In this document: positions 54,531 to 63,475 of the stretch, piece by piece
Layout of the letters: every line of letters begins with the position of its first letter
How positions within the stretch are numbered: position 1 is the stretch's first letter
Assembly (NCBI RefSeq): GCF_963678635.1
Contig: NC_087068.1
Span: 26,104,318-26,168,317, forward strand
Length of the DNA: 64,000 nt
Source of the DNA: Symsagittifera roscoffensis
Lineage: Eukaryota; Xenacoelomorpha; Acoela; Convolutidae
Direction: 5' to 3'
Notes under the pieces: model-generated
Database searches by the model: none
The model's input: the letters and a program-made list of their open reading frames with translations, nothing else
Told to the model about the DNA's origin: nothing
Made by a program: the position numbers and the translations under genes

Positions 54531-57500
54531 GGACGCGTTTGAGCACGCGCCGGCAATAATTAAAGAGATACACGCGTATCTGAAGAATCTACTTAATGCC
54601 CGGGAGTTGGCTGGAGGCAAGATGTTGAAACTGATGCAAGACGTAAACACGATGTCGCTGGATAAGTTCCAAGCTGACGTGCTGGCCACAAAGGCACAGT
54701 ACGAACGATCAGATGCTATCTTGGGTGGAATGGGAGTGGGATGGACGCCATCTTTCCTATCGACGTGCTATCCGAGGGCATCTAGGAACCTGATCGCGAG
54801 TTTCGTCAAAGACACCAGGAAGTTGTCGATTGGCCTGGTGCTAGCCTTATACGTGACATTTGGTCATGAAAACTTTGTGAAAGGACCGGCAAACCTCTTT
54901 ACCCAAGCATTGGCCGATTTGAGATTGGATGGACTCCTGACTCTGATTGCCATGACCTATGGTCGACTGGGAGACTTGCTTGTGCTATTGCGTTACCCTG
55001 AACAACTACAGGGACCCAGTCGTGAGTTCAATGCACAGTTGGAAACTGCCTCGCTCAAGAAGATGAAAGACTGGAGGACTCTCCTACTTCAATACCTCTT
55101 GCAACAAAACAGAAGCGTCACAGGAGAGGACAAAGTGGCGACGAACGCAAGCGAATGTAAGCAGTATTGTGGCATGCCCTTACTAACAGACTTAGCTGTC
55201 ATGATGCGGATTGATCCGTTGGCTCTGGTCCACGGACTGAGGGAATTCGTCACAGTGGTGTATGGACCGGTGATGTCTTTTGCGTTCCCGGATGTGCAAG
55301 TTAAAGCGTACAGGAATTCAGTGTTGTACGTCAACCTGGTCTCAGTAGTGGATTGTTCCGTGCTGAATTGGGTAGAACAGAGTGAACTGAGGAAGCTGGC
55401 TAGCGACGATAGGCTGTTCGGAAGAATAGCAGAGCCAGGCTGGGTGTTGATGGACTTCAACAACCACTTCAAATGCAGAATGGGCCGTGAGGATCTGTCC
55501 CACATCCAGTTTAACCCAAAACTCTGGAATTTGAGACCAGTGATGAAGGACACAGGAGAGGCTGTGGGAGTACCTCAATTGCCGGGAGCCTATGCCCATG
55601 CGAAAGAGAATCAACAAACATGGCTTCCTGGGTCCAGGCCGCTGCCGGACCAATGCCATCGATATCCACCGATAAGGAGGATGTTGTTGGGAGTCACATC
55701 TCCCATCACTGCCCCTCGTATTGGAGCAGCTCGTGACGCAGAGAAGAGAATGCTGAAGTGGAGTGGAGGGATGGAGCCGCGCTTCATCAGCTGGAACGTT
55801 GCTGCCGCGCATACGTTCGACTTCTCATTCCCCGATGCCTGGAGCAGGAAAAAGATCAAAGCACTACCCTCCAGGAGACCAGAGGTCTCGGCTGAAACGT
55901 GGAACGAAGTATATTCTTCCGCGGATGACTTATCGAGACTGAAGTGGTCAGGAGAAGCGAAAGTGGTGATGCTGGAGGTGGCAAGGGAGAGCAGAGGAGG
56001 CTCATATATAACGATAGAGGACCTGGCCCCACATGGCGAGGAGTTGGTAGAGTTCCTGGTCGATGATGAATTGTTTTATCATGCAGGAGACATGGCCGTA
56101 CCGGCTCGGCCGGATTCGGGCACAGACGCGCGACAAGGACCCTCGGGACCTAGGCCGAAACCTGATGCGGACGACGATGAATTGATGGATCAGGACGATA
56201 ACGATGACGGGACCGGAAGTAAGACGGAGAAACCGGGAGAGACCGATCTAGGAGCGTTGGAAAGGGACTTGCTAGAATACCGGTTCAGTGAAGATGACGA
56301 TGGGGAAGTCGATGGGAGTTTACTGTTAATGGCACCATCATCCTTCATGTCTCCTACAAAGGATAGAGAGTGCCGAAGCAGGGACCCGCAGAAACTGCTT
56401 TATGAATCACCAAGGAGGAGGAAAATCGAAGAGTCAATGAAGATATCGTTCCTCAGCACATTACCAGAAGAAGAATGGGAAAGATATCAAATGGAGTTGG
56501 AAGGTAAGACAGGAGCAATCTGGAGCCGAGTAAACTTCATGGAGAAATCTTGGGACGTGATAAGGCGATATGGGACGCAGTCCATAATGAAGGTGGGATT
56601 GAACCAACCCATCATGCGTGAGGTCCTGGAAAAAATAGTGAGCTCCATGGAATCGGATGTTCTGACCGAGTCAGTAACAGAAGACAGTGCCGATGATCAG
56701 CATGTTGCAAAGAAATTACCTGTCAGACGAGCCAGGAAAGGGCTGAAGCGACTAAAAGGGAAAACAGGAAGTCGAGCCATGAACCCGAGAGTGGTGAAGT
56801 CAAGAGCCAACGCAGTGGTGACCTCTTTAACGAGCGCAGGTCGTTCAGGCGAGAGCGGGCAGGGAGATAGTACAACACTGACAGGGGGAGAAAAAGAGAA
56901 TCTGATACCCCCTATGCTCTTGGCAGGTCTGACCGTAACCGCCACAAGGTCGAAGAAGACGGCGCGAACCCTGGCAGACACTAAGTTAGAAATGGAAGTA
57001 ATCAGTCAATGTGGATCTGGAGGACTTGAAGATTACAGGCCCTCGCGAATCAACATGGCCAAGTTGAAACTGGAAGGACAACTCGATGTGGTCGAGTACA
57101 GTCGAATAACTGTGCCGGAATCGGTCCACATGGGAGATCCGGCAGGGGGTTATGTGGAGATGTTGAAAGCGAGGAATTCCGCGAGAGGGCACCTGATGGC
57201 TTGGAGCGAGAAGAGAGCCATGCAAGAATATTTGAAAGGGCTTACGGAGAACTCTAACTTCAATCGAAGAGAGTATGGCACAGTAATGTCATCAGAAGCG
57301 AACGAAATTGGATTGGAAAAACTGCTAGAAATTTCTTGGAGGGCGGCCCTCCAGAAATACTTCGATGAGACGATAAATGCACCTGCTACTGTGGCAGCAT
57401 ACCTGGCTCATCCTTGCGTGAGAACTGATCTGCAAGTACGACTGGCTTGGTGCTTGATGGGCATCAAAAAGGCGGAGTATGAAGCCAGTAATGACTCGAA

Positions 57501-59925
57501 ATCACGAGAACAGGAGCTAGAGTTAATGGAAGCTCTACGAGCATTGATTTCGAAAGACGATTCAGCGATAGCATGGGCTAAGCGTAAGGATGCCCTTTGC
57601 TTTGTCAGGTTCGTGGTGGATCGCCTCCCCACTCCTGTGTTGGGAGAATGTATAAAGATCATTCGGCAAAAGGGAGTTGATTGCGAAAGGAACTTCCTTA
57701 GGGCACTCCTAGAGCTATATCAGGACATGCCATTGACCGTGCCAAGCAAGGAGTCGAATGATATGGAAAGCTATCGCAAGTTGGAAGAGGTGAGAAGATA
57801 CTCCAACAAAGAATTGAGAGTGAGCAGAGACTTGATTGAAGCGGCCAGAGGACAAAAGGAGTTTGCAACACTAGGGAAACTGAAGTCGTTCCAATACGTG
57901 TCTGGCATACCGGGGATGGCGTATAATCCCTTCGTGAACGAAGAAGCCAGGGAAGCATACTTCGACTACGAGCAAGTCACAGTGCTCAACTTCTGGGTTG
58001 AACGGATTAAGGAAATTGGAATGTTGATGGTGGAACAACCCAAGCTTGGAATTATTTTGGAAGAACGAGTAGTCGAGCCCTCGATTCCCGAGCTAAAAGG
58101 GCAAGTGAGTTTTGATTGTGGTTCTTGGGACGGTCCCTTGAAAACCAGTCTAGTAGTGATGTGGGAACTCATGAAACCTTCCTGGTGTCCCCATCCTAAC
58201 GCAGGCTTAATCTGGGACATGACCGCGGATGTCATGTTAGAACGGGATGATGATGCGAGTTTACATGATCTGGCCATGATACATCACCTGCTGGCCATGA
58301 GATTGACGAAGAAGAAGAGCAACCCGTCCACGGAGCTGTCTGAGGAAGGTACATCGAGTAATTGGTTGAAGCAAGGCACATGCTTGGCTCAACACAGTGG
58401 GATGGAAGGACATGTTTGTAACCTAGGACACTGCCTGATTACGCTAAGCGAGCAGCATCGACAACTGGCACGATTGTACGGAAGATTGAGCATGTCAGAT
58501 AAGAGTGCCATGGAGTTGGTCGCAGACTGCCATGGGGTGACGGACGTAAACCTGATCACAGCCTTGGGATTTTGCAGCATGACGAGTTCGATAGAATCGC
58601 TCGAGCGCTTGGAGCGTGCCCATGAGCTAGTGACGTCCCTCAGCGTGGAAATATTCCCTGGAGCATTACAGACGGAGCAAAAGATTGGAGGCTGGCGAGA
58701 AGCCCTAGAGAATGAAATGAATCTGAAGGATAGTGAAGCCTATCACAGACCTACTGGTTCAAAATATATGGTGGGTTCAAGCTCAGCGCCGTATTGTAAT
58801 AGCAAGTATCCTACGCACATGGTGGTGATGGATGCGAGGACGCAACAAGTGTTGGTTGACCAACTTTTCTCTGTGCCAAAGTGCGTGAGGTTGGCCAGAA
58901 TGTCAGAGAGGTCATATGACTTGTTGGCAAAGATCTTTCGGGCAGTCCCGAAGAGATCCGAAGGCGAGTTGCAAGACGTTGTGGGTGAAGAGTTCATGAG
59001 ACTGAACGAAGGCAACGTGAGTGAGTTCCAGAAACAGAAAGCGAGTGGAGCGTTACCCACTGAATTCCCCACCATAGAAGAGAAAGACGATTTACATAGA
59101 ATCCTGATGGAAGTGGAACCGTTGCTGGGAGCCTCAGGGTATCGGACCCGAAGGAACATAGTGAGAACCCATGGGGAGTATCCTTGCCACTGCTTGGCGC
59201 AGACGTTGTGGTACCCTAAACGCGGGAATCTGATCCTAGTCTGGGACGTGGAGGAGTTGTACTCCACGGGGTTGCCCGATCAGAATCAACAAGTATCAAT
59301 CGTGGTGGTTAGCGCCATGCTAGCAGTGAGATGGTTGGAGGCTAACGCGGACACAAGTGAGCAGGAGACGGCCGTGCCGACTCCTGAACAGTTGAGCAAC
59401 GTTAAAATGAGTCGTGAATTGGATCTTTTCAGAACCACCTGCAAGGTTCTGAGAATACCTAAAGCCATTGAAAGAATATGGTCAAGGCAAAGATTGATGC
59501 CTTGGTTCCGTGCAGTGATGACATCTTGGATGTATGAACGCGCGAAGCGTCACATGTCAAGGAATACGGAAGCCTATCAATCTTTCCAGCTAGATATAGG
59601 ACCAGGAGCCTATAAACGAGCATTCTTGACGCACAGAAACGCGGTCACCACAGCGGTGAAGCGGGTAGCTGGAACGCCTTGTGTTACTGAAGATGAGAAG
59701 AAAGAGGTCTTAAGAGCTGACCTAGAACGAAACGTGAGCCTGTGTCTTCACAACAGCTTTTGCAGGAACCGGGAGCAGAAGGTGAATGTGGACTTGCTAC
59801 CTTGTTGCAAACCGAGGCTGTTGGAACAGGAGGGTTGGGGCACGGCCCGCAACTCTCTGGACATGTTAGAGAAAGTTCTGGAAGACAGTGACGCTGAACA
59901 TCAGGATGGAGAAATGATGGAATGA
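54376..59925 (+). CDS. Orphan polyprotein of about 1849 aa, C-terminal part of the second coding unit
   Basis: This is the longest uninterrupted frame in the window. I recognise no family. What can be seen: a helix-rich start (KEIHAYLKNLLNARELAGGK), a long globular part, an acidic low-complexity stretch about residues 595-620 (DADDDELMDQDDNDDG), a basic stretch about 780 (RRARKGLKRLKGKTGSR), a Cys/His cluster about 1335-1357 (GTCLAQHSGMEGHVCNLGHC) that could bind metal, and a HGEYPCHCLAQTLWYP block near 1600. No signal peptide, membrane segment or furin-type site is apparent, so it does not look like a typical envelope protein. It follows the SGNH-like segments in the +1 frame. Codon use and GC match the pol of the same element, so it belongs to the element. 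Confidence 0.75.
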   Translation: MISGSDRWIMQRRMIRKNMTSAEEDLMAIALRTKPHNNIWLYLSPRLCTLGEDAFEHAPAIIKEIHAYLKNLLNARELAGGKMLKLMQDVNTMSLDKFQADVLATKAQYERSDAILGGMGVGWTPSFLSTCYPRASRNLIASFVKDTRKLSIGLVLALYVTFGHENFVKGPANLFTQALADLRLDGLLTLIAMTYGRLGDLLVLLRYPEQLQGPSREFNAQLETASLKKMKDWRTLLLQYLLQQNRSVTGEDKVATNASECKQYCGMPLLTDLAVMMRIDPLALVHGLREFVTVVYGPVMSFAFPDVQVKAYRNSVLYVNLVSVVDCSVLNWVEQSELRKLASDDRLFGRIAEPGWVLMDFNNHFKCRMGREDLSHIQFNPKLWNLRPVMKDTGEAVGVPQLPGAYAHAKENQQTWLPGSRPLPDQCHRYPPIRRMLLGVTSPITAPRIGAARDAEKRMLKWSGGMEPRFISWNVAAAHTFDFSFPDAWSRKKIKALPSRRPEVSAETWNEVYSSADDLSRLKWSGEAKVVMLEVARESRGGSYITIEDLAPHGEELVEFLVDDELFYHAGDMAVPARPDSGTDARQGPSGPRPKPDADDDELMDQDDNDDGTGSKTEKPGETDLGALERDLLEYRFSEDDDGEVDGSLLLMAPSSFMSPTKDRECRSRDPQKLLYESPRRRKIEESMKISFLSTLPEEEWERYQMELEGKTGAIWSRVNFMEKSWDVIRRYGTQSIMKVGLNQPIMREVLEKIVSSMESDVLTESVTEDSADDQHVAKKLPVRRARKGLKRLKGKTGSRAMNPRVVKSRANAVVTSLTSAGRSGESGQGDSTTLTGGEKENLIPPMLLAGLTVTATRSKKTARTLADTKLEMEVISQCGSGGLEDYRPSRINMAKLKLEGQLDVVEYSRITVPESVHMGDPAGGYVEMLKARNSARGHLMAWSEKRAMQEYLKGLTENSNFNRREYGTVMSSEANEIGLEKLLEISWRAALQKYFDETINAPATVAAYLAHPCVRTDLQVRLAWCLMGIKKAEYEASNDSKSREQELELMEALRALISKDDSAIAWAKRKDALCFVRFVVDRLPTPVLGECIKIIRQKGVDCERNFLRALLELYQDMPLTVPSKESNDMESYRKLEEVRRYSNKELRVSRDLIEAARGQKEFATLGKLKSFQYVSGIPGMAYNPFVNEEAREAYFDYEQVTVLNFWVERIKEIGMLMVEQPKLGIILEERVVEPSIPELKGQVSFDCGSWDGPLKTSLVVMWELMKPSWCPHPNAGLIWDMTADVMLERDDDASLHDLAMIHHLLAMRLTKKKSNPSTELSEEGTSSNWLKQGTCLAQHSGMEGHVCNLGHCLITLSEQHRQLARLYGRLSMSDKSAMELVADCHGVTDVNLITALGFCSMTSSIESLERLERAHELVTSLSVEIFPGALQTEQKIGGWREALENEMNLKDSEAYHRPTGSKYMVGSSSAPYCNSKYPTHMVVMDARTQQVLVDQLFSVPKCVRLARMSERSYDLLAKIFRAVPKRSEGELQDVVGEEFMRLNEGNVSEFQKQKASGALPTEFPTIEEKDDLHRILMEVEPLLGASGYRTRRNIVRTHGEYPCHCLAQTLWYPKRGNLILVWDVEELYSTGLPDQNQQVSIVVVSAMLAVRWLEANADTSEQETAVPTPEQLSNVKMSRELDLFRTTCKVLRIPKAIERIWSRQRLMPWFRAVMTSWMYERAKRHMSRNTEAYQSFQLDIGPGAYKRAFLTHRNAVTTAVKRVAGTPCVTEDEKKEVLRADLERNVSLCLHNSFCRNREQKVNVDLLPCCKPRLLEQEGWGTARNSLDMLEKVLEDSDAEHQDGEMME

Positions 59926-60675
59926 AGATGACCGAAGAAGGGAAGAGAAGGAGAAAAAAACTTGATTGTCTTTGTGTGTAAAAACTTGAACAAATCAACC
60001 AAGTTTTGATTATTGAACTTGTTAAACTTTTTGTTTTGATTTAGTTTGGTCAGACCAAACTTCAAAAATTGTTGCAATTGTTAAAATTGTTGAAATTGTT
60101 GATTTTAGTTACTACTATCTATGTATGTATATAAGGAGCATAGGTGAGTATATTTACCTATTCATTCCCGACTGAAGTTTTTAACCTGTGTAAGACACAA
60201 ATTCACTGTGTGGCGACATGGTAAGTTTGAGTAAATTCGCTCGAGAAGGGTGGGTAACTCAATAACTTTCCTAGCCACAGAGTTTCTTAGTTTTAATATT
60301 GAAAGGACCGCATAAATGACTAATTATACTTGGTGAGTGAAGTTAAGTTAATTTTAACGGGTGCGTGGCCGTGCCACGTCCCACTTTTTAATCACAAAGA
60401 GCGAAAAGAAGTTTTATAACAAGACGACGTAAGTAGTCAGAAAAGAAATTTTATCTAGGACACTCCTCATGGTGCAAATTTTGTGAAAATGTTGAAAGGC
60501 AGTGAGATGTAGTAAGATGCCATTTGTGAACACGTAGTGAGTTGAAGTGGAGTAGATAAATTTCATTTTCTTATGCAATTTGTAAGATTGGTTACAGAAA
60601 AATGGATACCTACTTGACGATAACCCGGTGTTGTGCGATCAATAGGGACATTGATGGAGACTTGTCCGGGGAGTA
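59926..60675 (+). other. 3' noncoding region of the giant element with purine-rich tract
   Basis: About 750 bp without ORFs. It has a TTGTTGAAATTG-type degenerate repeat at 60060-60110 and a TATATAAGGAGCA word at 60127. TTGTCCGGGGAGT at 60662-60674 lies directly before the 3' LTR and ends in a purine run, so it is the candidate polypurine tract. The same word recurs inside the element. Confidence 0.55.
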
Positions 60676-61559
60676 TGTGCCATTCTGCCGGATGACACAG
60701 CACAACCTTCCCGCGACAGAAAAAAGAGTGACTAAAGGCCTTATGAACAGAAAAGTGTTGCGACGGAGGGTCAGAATGTTCTAGAATTTTTATTTTTAAA
60801 ATTTTGATCGGAAGAAGAACATTTCTGAGAAATAGAAAAAAGACGGCCATTTTGAATAGAAAAGACGAAAATCAGAACCACGATATAGATTGTGAAGAAC
60901 AGTTGTATCAGAGACAGAAAAACACGGAGCCTCTTATCGTGGCAAGAACACACGATAAGGACCTTAGCGACAGATATTTGTGGAGACGGAGGCTTCAGTG
61001 GGGGGAAGAGAAATACCACGGAACCCTCCCGGGACACGAAATATAGGAGATAAGAGTGTTATCTCAAGAAAATCACGGGAGCGGAGGCTTGGTCCCCCAG
61101 AGACTGTTATATGTGAAGGGACTGCGAAAACTGACTATAACAGCTGCTGTAATGTCCTAGATCTTAATTAACACCGTTATTATTTAATATTTCAGAGCAT
61201 GAGTAGATAGAAAAAGGAAAGGGTCAATCCATCTCCAATGGATTTAATATAAAACTGTCACACAAAAACATAATAAAATAGGTTGTTCGAGCCGTGTTTT
61301 TAATGACAATCACGTAGTCTGAGGATCCGAGACTCAGCTATGTGGTTGCGTTCGCATGCAAACGAAAGCTGATCAAAAGTCGTTTGACTGATGGCCTAAA
61401 AATGGTAACTTTTTACTTTGCCCTAAACAGACCAGAAAATCAACTGGCAAGGTCGAGACGGTGAAAAACGAGTAGAATTAAGGTAACTGACGCCTGCCAG
61501 TCGTTGATAGGTACTTTTTCTACGCTCCGTCGCTGTGTGATATTTGGGCGAATGTTACA
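60676..61559 (+). repeat. 3' LTR
   Basis: 884 bp, same as the 5' LTR with an offset of 23283 bp and no difference seen. It is followed directly by TCTT, which also stands before the 5' LTR. Confidence 0.95.
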
Positions 61560-61563
61560 TCTT

Positions 61564-61843
61564 TAACTGCCCTCGCATCAATTATTAAAACATTGTTCCC
61601 GTAGAAAATCCAAAATCTTTTTCGATTGGATACAAAATGAACTGTCCAATGATGCAAACAATCTTGTCTCCAATTTTGGTGGTTTACGCTTCGATGACCA
61701 ATCAGAATCCTGAAAATACTTTAACACCAAGAATTATAAATACTCTTACGCGGACAGGCATATTAGGTTGTCGAGGGAAACCTCTCCTGCAAAAACTCGA
61801 GCAAATTACACTGAACGATATCGAAACCGATAATTTACCGTAA
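61564..61843 (+). pseudogene. Polinton-region gene remnant, right half
   Basis: It is the continuation of the gene cut at 37392, in changing frames. From 61637 the frame reads MNCPMMQTILSPILVVYASM and ends with LLQKLEQITLNDIETDNLP. The ATG at 61637 could be internal, since the codons before it (VENPKSFSIGYK) are also coding-like. No family recognised. Confidence 0.4.
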
Positions 61844-61877
61844 TTCTTTACAGTTCTCGACTACTTTCACCTGTACA

Positions 61878-62177
61878 ATGTCCAGACTCGAGGAGTTTCG
61901 ACGATCAATTCAGTTGTTCAATCTCAACCTGGATGGGCTGCAACCTCAGCTGGCAGAGAGAATACAAATCCATTTGCATGACCAACAGCTTCCAGCTGAG
62001 CTGAAAAAATTTGTTAAAACTGATAGCGTTGAGGAAATAAATTTAGTTCAAGCCACTCTCAGAGTTCCTGCTCATTTTTCTGTAAAATTCAACTCTAATC
62101 GTAGCCATAACAAGTTCACAAATTATGAATTCTTTTTCAATGAACGAGGAGTTGATTTGCCTGTTGAACTGAAATAA
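61878..62177 (+). CDS. Polinton-region ORF of 99 aa, unrecognised, apparently intact
   Basis: ATG to TAA without breaks. It starts MSRLEEFRRSIQLFNLNLDG and is amphipathic and mildly acidic at first, then a polar Asn/Phe-rich C-terminal half (KFTNYEFFFNERGVDLPVEL). It lies 34 nt after the previous remnant, and AATAAA follows at 62211. No family recognised. It may be a small virion or regulatory protein, by position only. Confidence 0.5.
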   Translation: MSRLEEFRRSIQLFNLNLDGLQPQLAERIQIHLHDQQLPAELKKFVKTDSVEEINLVQATLRVPAHFSVKFNSNRSHNKFTNYEFFFNERGVDLPVELK

Positions 62178-62210
62178 AGAAGCACATGTGTAACAAGCTT
62201 TGTGAATCAT

Positions 62211-62216
62211 AATAAA
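62211..62216 (+). promoter_or_regulatory. Polyadenylation signal
   Basis: AATAAA 34 nt behind the stop of the 99-aa ORF. Confidence 0.4.
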
Positions 62217-62880
62217 CTTATTTATTGATTGTTTTTGATTTCATTTGATCTTGTGTGACTACTAGTTGATAACATGTTGTCTTCGAAATTTTGAAATTTC
62301 AAAACAAAATTGCCAAAAATAAAACGCACAAAATGTGAATTTAACATGTGAGAAATTACCAAAAGAGTTATTAGACGAAATCAGTACCGGAAACGTAGAA
62401 AAAAATTTTCGGATACATCTGACAGACAAAACCATAGCAAGATATATAAAAAATATAAATCAAACGGCAATAGGTCAAAGAGAAAAAAGGCGATTGGTAT
62501 GCAATTATAACTCTCAACCTTGAAACAAATAAGCAAAAAAAGTCTTCTAGCAAACAAGGAAAATGATTAAACCACTGTCCAAAACAAGGATTGCGACTTT
62601 GTAGACATTGGTGACGTCGAGCAGTCTTTATCTCACGAAAAAAGATCTTGGAAAAATTGTAATTCTGTTTCTCTTCCGTCTGCAGAAGTTGTCTTTTTCA
62701 CACAAGTCTGTTATTCATTTTGATTTTGATATCTTTTTCAATTTGATATCTTTATCTATTTCAAAATTATCTTTTTACCACCCTAGTTGCGACGAGACTG
62801 TCATTTGGCTTTCAATAGTATCCAGTATAGTTGATTACATGTTACCCAATCCTAAGTTATAAGAATGAATAAGATCATTT
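62217..62880 (+). other. Decayed coding-like stretches ahead of the ATPase
   Basis: An open frame 62335-62523 (KLPKELLDEISTGN, DKTIARYIKNINQTA) has no known family and stops early. Further short coding-like pieces follow to 62860 in mixed frames. They may be the N-terminal part of the ATPase gene or a separate dead gene. Confidence 0.35.
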
Positions 62881-62892
62881 CAACAAAAGATT

Positions 62893-63475
62893 GTCTGTTT
62901 ATGTCCATTTTCAGGTCCCTCGGGATCTGGCAAAACTGATTTAATTTTTCAAATGCTTTCGTACATGCAGAGGTACATTCTATCCATCGTATAACAAGAT
63001 ATTTTATTTTTATCTTCACGATCAACCCAAATACCGTTCCTTTGTTTCTCACAACAAATTTAATATTGAGTTTATCAAACTGTCCGGCTTTGAAATTTTT
63101 AATAATTTACGGGATTGCATGAGTGTCTTTGATGATACCTGTGAGGATATTTTTAATGAAAAACGTTTTATTAAATTAGCTACAGCAGGCGCAAATAAAA
63201 ATGTTCATGTTATTTATGTCAAGCACAATTTATTTCAGCAAAATAAGCAATCACGTACAATAGATTTGAATACAACTCACTTAATTTTGTTCAAATCACC
63301 TCCGGACGTTCAACAAATTGATCATTTAGGCAGACAATTGAATCATGCAAAATTCCTCCGTCATGCGTATCAGTTGGCAACGAAAGAAGAGTTCGGTAAT
63401 CTGTTGATAGAGTTGGAACCCAAAACTTCAGAATGTCTTCGTTATTCGTCAAAGATAAAAACTTTGGGACAATAA
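62893..63475 (+). pseudogene. Polinton-type packaging ATPase (FtsK/A32-like), one frame change
   Basis: The Walker A motif GPSGSGKTDLIFQML is at 62914-62958. The frame then shifts by one near 62970 and continues YPSYNKIFYFYLHDQPKYRS, a Walker B of the type MSVFDDTCEDIF and a sensor/arginine region HVIYVKHNLFQQNKQSRTID, then LILFKSPPDVQQIDHLGRQL and AYQLATKEEFGNLLIEL. This series is characteristic of Polinton/adintovirus genome-packaging ATPases, which pump DNA into capsids. The N-terminus before Walker A is short and unclear. The last residues (KIKTLGQ) are encoded by sequence homologous to the polymerase finger region, so the natural C-terminus may be replaced. Confidence 0.88.

Larger units (their letters stand above)
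37393..61559 (+). mobile_element. Giant Ty3/gypsy LTR retrotransposon with extra coding unit, about 24.2 kb
   Basis: Two 884-bp direct LTRs bound the element and look identical base for base. TCTT at 37390-37393 and 61560-61563 is a probable 4-bp target duplication (3 bp if the leading T of TGTG is counted in the LTR). Order inside: leader, gag with two CCHC knuckles, protease, RT, RNase H, integrase with GPY/F-like module, a macrodomain-like segment, a 440-bp spacer, a second long coding unit with SGNH-hydrolase-like domains and a long orphan part, then the 3' LTR. PR-RT-RH-IN order fixes it as Ty3/gypsy-type. GC content is clearly higher than in the AT-rich flanks. Frame breaks mean this copy is probably not autonomous as read. 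Its length is several times that of ordinary gypsy elements. Confidence 0.93.

Noticed and set aside
54376-59925. Envelope glycoprotein as the identity of the 1849-aa protein.
   Set aside because: No signal peptide, membrane span, cleavage site or fusion peptide is visible.
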